Both the position numbers and the translations under genes were made by a program. Positions 47,418 to 56,774 of a DNA stretch of 64,000 bases are shown here, one piece after another. Each line of letters starts with the position of its first letter. Within the stretch, counting starts at the first letter, position 1. The notes beneath the pieces are model-generated. The model saw only the letters and a list, made by a program, of their open reading frames with translations. It made no database searches and was not told where the DNA came from. This stretch comes from Nipponacmea schrenckii (lineage: Eukaryota; Mollusca; Gastropoda; Lottiidae), in assembly GCA_030562195.1 (NCBI GenBank), contig CM060202.1, positions 32,168,599-32,232,598 on the forward strand, in the 5' to 3' direction.

Positions 47418-47668
47418 TAAGAATAAAATTCCTTTTGAATTATTACCAATGTATTGAGCTGTTTATCTGTGTCCTTGTTCATTTGTACTTTTTGTTATTT
47501 GATTTTCATGTTCTTTATTATTGTATGTTTATTTTACTTCGAATGTTTTATATTGTGATTTTCAGTTTATGTATTAGGGCCTTTATTGTACAGTGTATTT
47601 GAACACGTATGTGAAAAGTGCACGATAAAAAAAAAATGTATAATAATAAAATAATAATAAAATATACA

Positions 47669-48227
47669 TATTTCGTAGTGCATTATGCATTTTGCCATGA
47701 ATGCCCTTGTGGAAAAGCAATTTCATCAATTTTGCCCGATTTAAACTATCAAAAGCCTTAGAAAAATCGACAAAGAGACAGTAAAATCTGCCTTTGGGTT
47801 TTGAAAGGTACTTTTCCACAAGGCCACTCAAAGTAAATATGTGATCAAATGTTGAGTAATGTGGCCTATAGCCAGCCTGAGCTTCCTCATACTTATCATA
47901 ACATTCCGACCAGTCTTTTAATCTGCAATTTAAAACTGATGCATATAATTTACCAATATTATCTAAAAGAGATATACCTCTATAATTACTAGTCTCACAT
48001 TTATTACCTCTCTTGTACAATGGTACTATCATGGCAGTAGACCAAGAACTAGGATAATATGAGTTTGAACTAAACACAGAATTGAACAATTTTGTTAGGA
48101 TCGTTGTAAATAGGGATGGTGATGATTTAATGAGATCTATACAAATTCCATCGGGTCCAGGGGATTTCCCTGCTTTCATATGTTGAATATTCACAATCAT
48201 CAGAATCATCTGTGTAGTCAAAATCAA
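47669..48227 (-). pseudogene. LINE-E RT, first half
   Basis: HMKAGKSPGPDGICIDLIKS begins the RT. YKRGNKCETSNYRGISLLDN and CLFVDFSKAFDSLNRAKL (motif A, Asp retained) follow. Ends at the LINE-D insertion. Confidence 0.8.
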
Positions 48228-48234
48228 AGGCGTC

Positions 48235-49090
48235 CGTACGACTCGGTACGGATACCTATGCAGAAATTTGAAATGTGTGAAAAAAATTCTGAAGAGACTA
48301 CCAAATAGTCCACTACACTAGCACCGTTATGCTTAATACATGTAAACTCGCCATCGCAGTCACCGTTATGTCTACCGTTGACAATATGAATGTTGTTATA
48401 AGCACACAATGCTAACAGTTTCTTGCCGTGTTTATTTACCTCCCTATCTTTTGATTGCCTGGTTTGATTAAATGAGTCTACCTCATAGTCAGCATCGTCA
48501 AGTCCTGGAATGTAATTCACTTTCACTGAGTCATCATACACAAAATCATGGAGAGGGGCCATTACCTGTTCGGGCATTGAAATCCCCAGTCAAAATAACA
48601 TTTTTTGTTGGAAAATCGCTTCGTACAGTCAATAAATCTTCTTCAAATTGGTCAAACCCATCAACTTCCTGATGTATAGGTGACGAGTCGGGAGCAACAT
48701 AAATTATGCCTAACACAACATCTTCATTCCAGCCGAAAAAAGAACAATCAAATTTCAAGAATAATTTTTCACAGAAATCATAATTTAATTTGTGTATACC
48801 AGATGCAAGTTGATTTCTAAACAAGACACATATAATGCCTCTATTACGTCCATTTTCCCTTACACACCAATATGCACGATAGTTTGGGAATACACGTTTA
48901 GGTCAATGTCATTGCTACACCATGTTTCTAAAAGGCATATTACATCGAACTGGGACAAGTAATTTATAAATTCGGTTTCTGCTAATTTGCCTTTGAGGCC
49001 ATGGACATTCCAAGAGATACATTTTACTGAATCAGGGGAGTCACTTTCATAAATCGAGTTACATTCATTGTTAATGTTTACACTTGAGTT
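48235..49090 (-). pseudogene. LINE-E endonuclease
   Basis: CISWNVHGLKGKLAETEF and VICLLETWCSNDI are the N-terminal Asn and Glu motifs of an APE-type endonuclease. After a frameshift near 48.87 kb come RNRGIICVLFRNQLASG and NVILTGDFNARTGNG, then after another shift near 48.55 kb GASVVDYLVVSSEFF. The SDH motif is lost in the deletion that follows. Confidence 0.75.
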
Positions 49091-49595
49091 ATAAAATGCA
49101 CGTGTCAGACAGGGTTGACCTACATATCACTGATTCTCGTTTTGTAGTTGGTCCATAGTAAATATTTTGCCATCAATTTCCAATTTATTAAATTTCAATC
49201 CAGCACTTTTACCACATTCCCTGGCCTTGATCATAAATGGAATTAATTCCTTGCGCCTTTGTCTTACGGAAAAACTAAAGTCATTTGCAATATGGACCTG
49301 AGAGGTTTCGCGAGTAACTCTTGCCTTCTCGAAAATACATTGTTTATATTTCAAATTTCTGAGCCTGACCAGCACAGATTTTCTTCTATTGTTTAGAAAA
49401 ATAGTTTTTTCTATCAATATATTTGGCAATTCAAGCTCATTATAAAAATAGTTTCCCACCTTTATTTCAAGCGTGTCTGCATTGTCGCCGTTGTTTACAT
49501 CGAGGCCTGTAATAATCAGGTTGTACCGCTTGTTGTCGTTCTCCATGCCGTCTAATTTCTTCTCTAATTCACACATTTTCTTCTTGTCTCTTGCT

Positions 49596-49877
49596 GGTTG
49601 TCGCGTTTTTAAAACAGACTAATCTGTATATAAATTTTAAAATATATTTGTGTTATAGTTTTGTTTTTGCTATTTTGTTTTTAGCCCATATTGGGTTACA
49701 ACCATTCTGTGATATAGTTTTTAGCATTGTTTTGTTGCCCTTTTTGGGGTTTTTGTGATAATTTTTATTTTTAATGTATTGATTTTCTAGTTTTAATTTT
49801 TGTTTTTATTTTAAATCTTATTCAAGTGCTATATAGCCCGTTTTGGTGCTGATGCACTTTAATACATTTCATTTCAT
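49596..49877 (+). mobile_element. 282-bp retro-insertion with 15-bp TSD
   Basis: The sequence ttcttgtctcttgct occurs at 49581-49595 and 49878-49892. The insert ends in a cattt repeat tail (catttcatttc) as non-LTR-mobilised sequences do. No coding frame or tRNA-like promoter was recognised; it may be a SINE or a short 5'-truncated LINE tail. Confidence 0.85.
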
Positions 49878-50119
49878 TTCTTGTCTCTTGCTCTTTCTAT
49901 CTTCATTTTGCTGTTCTCTTCTTGTAGACATTTCAACTGTGCAGATAGTCCATCCACATTGTCAGAAATTTGAACCATTTTCTTGTTTATTTCAGCTATC
50001 TCTTTCACACAAACTTTTATATCAACCATTTCCCGATGAAGATTTTTGATGGCTTCAAGGATATTTGTATCATCGTCTGAGGCGGAATCATTACCAGCAT
50101 TGGTATGCCTAGTTTTTGG

Positions 50120-50146
50120 AGGCCCTGGGTTGCTCTCGATGTCACC
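50120..50146 (-). other. 2A-like ribosome-skipping motif
   Basis: The nine codons read GDIESNPGP, followed by P, and are preceded by LLLRC. This fits the 2A consensus D-x-E-x-N-P-G-P. Such motifs are known near the N-terminus of proteins of several animal non-LTR families. Activity is inferred. Confidence 0.7.
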
Positions 50147-50245
50147 ACATCGTAATAATAAGTCACCTACTACTATTATGTGGAAACCTCATGTTTTCTT
50201 GAGAGCGTAATGCACGTGCTGACACCCCGTCCGCCATCTTCCTAT

Positions 50246-51410
50246 CATTTCACAGGCATATAATAAAACCGAAGCCACAGAGGATTTATAGACAACGCAC
50301 ATATTTCTAGTATTTATATACGAATTATTAAGAGATGAAATTACAGAACCTAGGATTTTCTCCCTTGAGACGCCAATCTCTTCTCAACATTAAGGAATTT
50401 TCCGTTATAAAAAAAAAATAGAATTCCGAGATATACATACTCTTTTACAATTTCTAGCGTTGTGTTATGAATTTTAAAACTGGGATAGCTTGCCCTTATG
50501 ACATAATATCACTTTAGATTTATTGGCATTTATCTCAAGTTTCCATTTACTACAATAAAAAGCAAACAGTAAATGATGGTATTACATATTTTAACTAAAT
50601 CTGGGTCACCACTATCAAGACAATTTTCAATGTCATTAATAAATAACAAAAATAGCAATGGTGAAATTGGTTCACCTTGTTTCACTCCTGAAAAATGTTT
50701 AAAATTTTGCCATTGTTAGCCGGTAGGAAATTCTTATCCACTAAATCAAATGCTTGAAATATTAATCGAATGTTTAATCACTCCGTTAAGAATAAAGATT
50801 GCGTCTAACGTGCTGCGTTTAGTTCTAAAGCCAAATTGAGGATCAATAAGCTTATTATTAGACTCGCACCATTTAGTTAGTCTGCAGTTAAGTGTTAATA
50901 AGAATAGCTTAGCAAATGCACTCATAATAGAAATTCCTCTAAAATTGTTTTTTGGGAACAGGCACCAATAAACTAGCAAACCACCCCGAAGAATAGCAAC
51001 CTGATCTATAAATAATACTAAAAATTTGGCTTAGTTATGGGATAAGAAGATCAGATCCTTCTATAAAAAATTCGTGGTATCACACTCAAACTCTCATTAA
51101 GGAGTTCTTCTATAAATTGACACTGCTTATTTAAGTCCCATCTTATGGCAGTCTTTTTCATTTTCAACTTTAGTAGATCCTGTATCAACTTTAGCATCAC
51201 AAGGGACACATTCACCTTCTAAAGTAAAGCTTAGAGCAGCGTGGTCGGAGAATTCTGTAAATTCTAAAACTTGAAAGTTACGAATGTATTAAAATGAACT
51301 ATTATCTGCGAGCACGTAATCTATTGTGCTTGATCCTCTTGTGGAACAAAAAGTTAATCTGCCTATGCCACTCTCTAATCCACATCTACCGTTAACGAAA
51401 AGACACTAAC
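50246..51410 (-). mobile_element. LINE-B fragment with internal deletions
   Basis: 3' truncated at the tttcacaggcatataataaa word. RT pieces span 50.25-51.08 kb (GISIMSAFAKLFLLTLNCRL near 50.9 kb). Then, across a deletion, the endonuclease C-terminal part GSSTIDYVLADNSSF and FSDHAALSFTLEGE (51.17-51.37 kb) carries the SDH motif. Confidence 0.7.
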
Positions 51411-51419
51411 ATATTCCAA

Positions 51420-53560
51420 AACCTAAGCATGTTTATATTTACTACCGAAGTATAAAACATTTTGATGTAGGTTTATTTAATAATGATCTTGCAACAGCCC
51501 CTTTTGATAAAATCTGACCCCAATATTGCGTTAGAATCTTGGTATAATATTATCCAGCCAATAATTGATACCATTAAAGTTAAAACGTGTCAAAAATGAA
51601 ATAAAGTCACCTTGGTTAGACTCTGAAATTTTAAAATTAATGCGCATAAGAGACGGTTTGAAAAAGAAAGGCAAAGATGAGGAATATCGGAATTGTAGAA
51701 ATTTTGTCATTAAAATGATCGATAAAGCCAAAAAGCAGTTTAACATAAAACTTGCTTCAGATCAGAAAAACTATAAACATATCTGGAAAGTTATCAACTC
51801 CTTAACTAATAAGGCTAATAATTCAACTGATCTGATTCCTTAAGAACCCGAGGTAGTCAATGATCATTTTTCAAATATTGCATCCAAATTGATTAATCAA
51901 AAGCATGTTAATAGAAATATTGATAAAAGTTATTACGTAAATAAAATAGAAGAATTTGTCACTTCTAAGTTAAATTCTAATGAAGAATGTTCGATTCCCT
52001 ACATTAACAAATATGAAGTTTTTAAACAGTTGTCATCGTTAAATGCAACCAAAAGTGCTGGTTTAGATAAATTAAATCCCCTATTTCTCAAATATGGTGC
52101 TTTTACGTTAAGTGGTCCTTTGACACATATATATAATCTATGCATTGATGCAAATATATTTCCTGATAAATTCAAAGAAGCAAAAGTTTTACCACTGTAT
52201 AAATCCGGCGCTAAATCTGATCCTAATAATTATAGACCAATTTCTGTATTATCTAGTGTATCTAAACCACTTGAAAGACATTATTCAAAACATATAAATA
52301 ATTTCTTAAATAATAATAAGTTATTGTATTCGCACCCATCTGGTTTTAGGTCTAATAGTTCTTCTCAAACAGCTCTGACTAACATAATTGAAAACGTTTA
52401 TGATGCAGTAAATAATAATCTTATGGTTGGTTCTATTTTCTTTGATTTTACAAAATCATTTGATTTGATTTCCCATGAGATAATTATTGAAAAACTAAAA
52501 CTATACAATTTTTCGAATGCATTAATAACCTTCATAAATTGTTACTTGTCGAATCGTACTCAGCCTTGTTACGTCAATGGAACTCTTTCGTCTTCTCGCA
52601 GTATAAAGTATGGAGTACCACAAGGATCAATTTTAGGTCCCTTGTTGTTTAATCTTTATATTAATGATTTGCCATTGCATATTAACTCTAACTGTGATCT
52701 TTTTGCGGATGATACTACGATTTATACTTCTGGTAAATCGGTTACTGACATACAATTAAAATTGCAAAAAGATACTGATGCAATCCTAAACTTGTGTTCC
52801 TTTAATGTCATGATTTTAAATGAAAATAAAACCAAATGTATGTTAATTACAACTTCTCAAAAAAGAAAATATTCATCAGATTTATCAATTGAACTTAATA
52901 ATCAATTTATTAAACAAGTTCAAAACTTTAAATTACTGGGTGTTACTGTGAATCAAAATCTCTCATAGACTCCGCACGTAAAGTTCGTTGCTAAAATTTT
53001 AAATACTAAGTTATTTCAACTGCGACAATTAAGAAAGATCATGCCTGAAAAATATAGATCTATTTTTTATAAATGTCACTTTCAACCATATTTGGATTAC
53101 TGTTCAACTATTTGGGATTCGCACGACATTGCATCGGCCGATATTTTACACAGGCAACAAAAAATTGCTTTTAAATTAATTCTTGGTTCTAAGTATAATA
53201 CTGATTTGTCACTGAATCTTAAAAGGCTTAATATTTTTGACATATAAAACCAGGCATCATTTTAATTCGTTTAAATTTATGTATAAAACTCTTAACAACT
53301 TGCTCCTTCCTACCATTCAAGCCCCTTTAACTATAAACAGACGCCTTATTCTAGCATAAATTCAAAACTTGTGGTACAAAAACCACGAATCAATTTAATT
53401 AAACAAAGTATTAAATACAAACGATCAATTTTATGGAATGGTCTAGACGAAAATTTTATATCAGCATAAGACTTTAAGACTTTTAGAAGGATGATTCTTG
53501 GTAATCTTTCATTAACATAAGCATACTTCCTGTTACACAGGTATTCTTTTCACCAACTAT
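51420..53560 (+). mobile_element. LINE-A, most complete copy (5'-truncated)
   Basis: Linker sequence begins near 51.42 kb in broken frames. SPWLDSEILKLMRIRDGLKK is open from 51.6 kb, then the RT (51889-52968), a frame break at 52.97 kb, and a C-terminal region to about 53.52 kb. The endonuclease is missing. It leads directly into the spacer and array of gene M copy 7. Confidence 0.85.
51889..52968 (+). CDS. LINE-A reverse transcriptase frame
   Basis: 359 codons open. Motifs: LYKSGAKSDPNNYRPISVLS, GSIFFDFTKSFDLISHEII (motif A, Asp retained), YGVPQGSILGPLLFNLYIN (motif B), CDLFADDTTIYTSG (F-A-D-D catalytic pair), LNENKTKCMLITT. It stops after LLGVTVNQNLS, where one base change to TAG (ctcatag) breaks the link to the C-terminal region. 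Reference copy for all other LINE-A fragments here. Clade likely within the CR1/Jockey superfamily; a start codon cannot be assigned with confidence. Confidence 0.8.
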   Translation: MINQKHVNRNIDKSYYVNKIEEFVTSKLNSNEECSIPYINKYEVFKQLSSLNATKSAGLDKLNPLFLKYGAFTLSGPLTHIYNLCIDANIFPDKFKEAKVLPLYKSGAKSDPNNYRPISVLSSVSKPLERHYSKHINNFLNNNKLLYSHPSGFRSNSSSQTALTNIIENVYDAVNNNLMVGSIFFDFTKSFDLISHEIIIEKLKLYNFSNALITFINCYLSNRTQPCYVNGTLSSSRSIKYGVPQGSILGPLLFNLYINDLPLHINSNCDLFADDTTIYTSGKSVTDIQLKLQKDTDAILNLCSFNVMILNENKTKCMLITTSQKRKYSSDLSIELNNQFIKQVQNFKLLGVTVNQNLS

Positions 53561-54190
53561 AGGCTTACTTACTAATAACTATCTTAACAATTGTGTTTCT
53601 CCATGATTCAATGATTCAAGTAAATTATTAATTTCATTTTTCCCTTTCCCATAGGTATATCACAAATTGTTTCACCAACGATTCTATTTTGGCATAACCT
53701 GAACCATTTTGAAAATCTAAATTATTACTGTCGGGGGATGAGTAAACATCCTTAACGCTGGTCTGGAGCATGGACAAATCCTGCCTCCCCTCCAAGCAAA
53801 ATAAGAACATAAAATGGAGTAGGGTTGGGTAGCTCGCTCGCGACACATGTACTGACTCTTTGGCATTTTTTTTTTGAAATGATATATAGTTTTTGCGGTC
53901 ATGTGCTTGATCGCCGGAGGATAGATCTGTCCATTTTGTTGAAAATCAGTCCATTTAATGCATATATGGTTGCGTATTTTTAAACAAATTGTTCGTGAAG
54001 TATTGTATATTTATTTTGTGGTCATGTACTTGATCGCCGGAACATAGATCTGTCCATTTGATGCACATGTACTTGCGTACTTTTAGACGAATTATATATT
54101 GAAGTATTGTGTATTTTCCCTTTTTCCCCAATGTATTGCCCAATGGGCTGAATGTGAGACAGGGCCATGTCCTTATGTATTGGGCCTAAT
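53561..54190 (+). repeat. Spacer and subrepeat array upstream of gene M copy 7
   Basis: Spacer as in other copies, then only two subrepeats (the first, ggtcatgtacatgatcacc, is deleted at the poly-T near 53.87 kb). Confidence 0.8.
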
Positions 54191-54330
54191 TCTGACCCAT
54201 GTAAAATATTATATATTTATCATTTATTATAATTATGAAAAAGGCTAAAACAGTATAAAAATTTTGAGTTTTTAAAAGTTAAAAATAGAAAACTGTACTG
54301 TACTTCGATAACGTAACGTGATTGTAACTA

Positions 54331-54338
54331 TGACGTCA
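54331..54338 (+). promoter_or_regulatory. CRE palindrome in gene M copy 7 promoter
   Basis: TGACGTCA; a TATAAAAA box is near 54.255 kb. Confidence 0.5.
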
Positions 54339-54689
54339 TAAACATTATCATCACTGATTGTTCTGTATTACAACCAGAAACAACACAGATTCCACATTAA
54401 ACTACATTTTCATCACATTTCAACAAATTTCCTGATTTTTTTCAAGAATTTTGTGATAAAGAGGTGAGTTTTTATTGTATTTTTATGGCGTTTGAGTTTT
54501 ATCAAAAAATAGTCAAATTCTAAGGTAAATTTTGTCAGTTTTTAAAGACACAAAAATAGAAATATGTTTCCATACAGTTTCTAAGCTACATTTTGTTAAA
54601 TGCGAACGAGGTCTATATATTTTCAGAAAGTTTGGTCACTATGTTTTGGAACTTGTTGAAAATAACATTTTATTTATCTTATAGGAAAA

Positions 54690-55290
54690 ATGACAACAAT
54701 GGATTCTACAACTACGGTTACAAGTACGACTACTGATATCGTTCCAATTCCCCAAGGAGTTACGCCTACAGAAAAAGAACTGATGATAAAACTCAAAAAT
54801 AGAAATCCCGAGATAGATCTGTCTGTTTATTTGATTCAATCGTCAATAGATCTTTCTAAATATCTCATAAAACCACTTCAACACCAGCTAGATGTTAACT
54901 CCAAGACAATCGCAGCTTCAATACTTCAAGATCTTCTAGACTCTTTAGATTTTGGTGCTGAACATGGAGATCATGAATTCCAGAATAATTCTTCTGAAAC
55001 AGGTTAGTTTTGAATGAGAAATAAAGTTCTTGCTAAAATTCTTACTTAAAGTTCAGAAAAGAGTAGTATTGGATAGTGATGAAGAACGTAGTTGAATAAA
55101 AGCACTGGTCCAGGTTACAAATTAAAAGTAGTAGGGTTTGTTAACTACATGTTTTTATTGTTTTTTGTTTCCAGGAATTAAAGTCACAAGATTCCAAAGA
55201 TTTAGAAAAAGTTTAAAGTCACTGAAGACAAGATTTGCGACGTTATTAACAGGTTGTTTTAGACCTAAATCTTCTCAAGCTTCAGATTAA
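54690..55290 (+). CDS. Gene M copy 7
   Basis: Main exon 54690-55002, optional exon 55052-55113, last exon from 55175. The N-terminus begins MTTMDS, with changes S to T and T to M. The optional exon has TTA changed to TGA (55093-55095), so the acidic form would end EERS and lose its C-terminus; the two-exon form remains open to 55290. The last-exon CRE-like word seen in other copies is mutated here. The most diverged copy by eye, but all splice sites are kept. Confidence 0.6.
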
Positions 55291-55704
55291 ATCCAGGATA
55301 GAATATGATTGACCCCGGATCAGAGTTCAAAGTATGATTGACCCTGAGGTTACGTTCAGAATATTATTGACCACTAGATTTGAATGGACCGACAACAGCG
55401 ACGAATTGTATCAAATATTTGACTTAATATGATTATTGGTTTTTAAATATATTTATATAAATTAGGCATTTATATTTTCGATAAAGATTTTAACAACGAA
55501 TCCTGTGTGTTGTTTTGTATGGATAGACTTAGACTTTAACAAATTGCTAGTTGCACTGTGGTCGGGTTTTAAAAACCAGTTTATATTGAGTTATGTCCCT
55601 TTCTCCATTTGATTAAAAAAATAACCAGATGGACCAGCTGACCAGCACGGAATGGACAACGCCTTTGCCCATTTGCCCCGCCACCTTCACCTCGAAAGGG
55701 TTTT
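55291..55704 (+). repeat. Gene M 3' flank (copy 7), interrupted by LINE-B
   Basis: Shares with copy 5 the ccagatggaccagctgacc change and the LINE-B insertion point. Confidence 0.8.
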
Positions 55705-56324
55705 GGGGTCCATACTTATTTATTTATTTGACAGCAAAGTACATACATACTAGAGCTGGATACATATAATACAAAAAATAGTACAAAAATACAACGAAAT
55801 AAAGAGAGAAAAGAACAAAATTACACGAACACACAAATACAAAACTAATGACAATACCTATAACAGATTAATAACATGAATTATATAACGAATCTAACTA
55901 TTAATTATTACAGGTGAAGAATTAATGTATTTAAACAGGAATTCCCAATGGGTTGACAGATTTCAAGTTTAAAAGTGTACTTCTAAGTTTAAAAGTGTAC
56001 TTCTAATTTTAAAAAGCATGAAAGAGATAATTATCAAAGTTAAAAATTTTCTTTATCGTTTGAGGGGGACAATAATCGATTCAATTTGTAAAGGGGGGGA
56101 AACGACCAGAAACGTTGGTTGAAATATTTTCTGCGGAGCGGAATGTACGAGGGGCAACATAGTAAGAAGTGATATTCATCTTCAACATTTTTCGAGTTAC
56201 AAAATAAGCAATATCTTTTATCGTGTGGGATTTTAGTGTATCAACCAGATCAACACTTAATTTAAGGCTACAACGGAAATGACAAATAAGTAATATGAAT
56301 TTAGCAGAAATATAAGAATCTAGG

Positions 56325-56325
<1 letters not shown>
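55705..56325 (-). mobile_element. LINE-B 3' end fragment
   Basis: Matches 35.0-35.58 kb from the ttatttatttatt end to tataagaatctaggtat, where the LINE-C tail begins. A short internal duplication (aaagtgtacttctaa) lies near 55.98 kb. Confidence 0.8.

Positions 56326-56386
<61 letters not shown>
56326..56386. repeat. (TAA)n microsatellite, LINE-C 3' tail
   Basis: About twenty ATA/TAA units; on the minus strand it directly follows gcgcaatataaatag, a 3' end typical of L2/CR1-type LINEs. Confidence 0.9.
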
Positions 56387-56387
<1 letters not shown>

Positions 56388-56774
56388 CTATTTATATTGC
56401 GCTGATCATTCCAACATTGAAGTTGCTCTGTAGCGCACATAATGTTAACAGCACAAAACACAAAAAACACAAAAAACAATGGTATCTCCTTCAGGAAAGT
56501 CTAAAAACGCTAAAACACGTCGGAAAAATGAATGTGGTTAAAATTAATGTTAGTTACTGATACGAGTTGATAAAAAGTTCCTTTTTTAAAAGTTTCTTAA
56601 AAGCATGTACGTCTTTCGCAAGTTTGATTGATTTCGGTAAAGTGTTCCATAAGGTGGGAGAAGCATATGAAAATGAACGTTCACCAAACTTAGATAGAAC
56701 AGCAGGGCAGACAAGCGTAAAGTACGAGATGGAACATATGGTACGATAAGTTCTGAAAGATATTTTGGAGAGTT

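Larger units (their letters stand above)
45316..47662 (+). mobile_element. LINE-D, 5'-truncated L2/CR1-like insertion with 6-bp TSD
   Basis: Flanked by TATACA at 45310-45315 and 47663-47668. It starts inside endonuclease coding sequence and ends in a gtgcacgataaaa word followed by an (ATAATAATAA) tail, typical of L2/CR1-type 3' ends. It interrupts LINE-E, so it is the younger element. Confidence 0.9.
49127..50230 (-). pseudogene. LINE-E ORF1: 2A-like segment, coiled coil, RRM-like domain
   Basis: From the 5' end: a GDIESNPGP segment (50146-50120), then a coiled-coil stretch (EAIKNLHREMVDIKVCVKEI and following, to about 49.9 kb), then, beyond a 282-bp insertion, KKLDGMENDNKRYNLIITGL and NFSFSVRQRRKELIPF-like sequence (residues to the stop at 49127), matching the L1-type ORF1 RNA-binding layout. 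An ATG near 50.23 kb (MADGVSARAL) is in a different frame from the 2A segment, so a frameshift has occurred between them. Confidence 0.65.
43700..50240 (-). mobile_element. LINE-E, nearly full-length, carrying two nested insertions
   Basis: Read on the minus strand: 5' region and ORF1 (about 50.23-49.13 kb), ORF2 endonuclease (49.09-48.23 kb), RT (48.23-47.67 and 45.31-44.94 kb), C-terminal region (44.93-44.04 kb), 3' UTR, and a (TTA)n end near 43.78 kb after gaataaag. LINE-D interrupts the RT and a ~280-bp insertion interrupts ORF1. A deletion removes the endonuclease-RT linker near 48.2 kb. Confidence 0.85.

Noticed and set aside
56081..56479. 132-codon frame with a poly-Leu run
   Set aside because: The Leu run is the (TAA)n tail of LINE-C read on the minus strand; the remainder is LINE-B 3' sequence.
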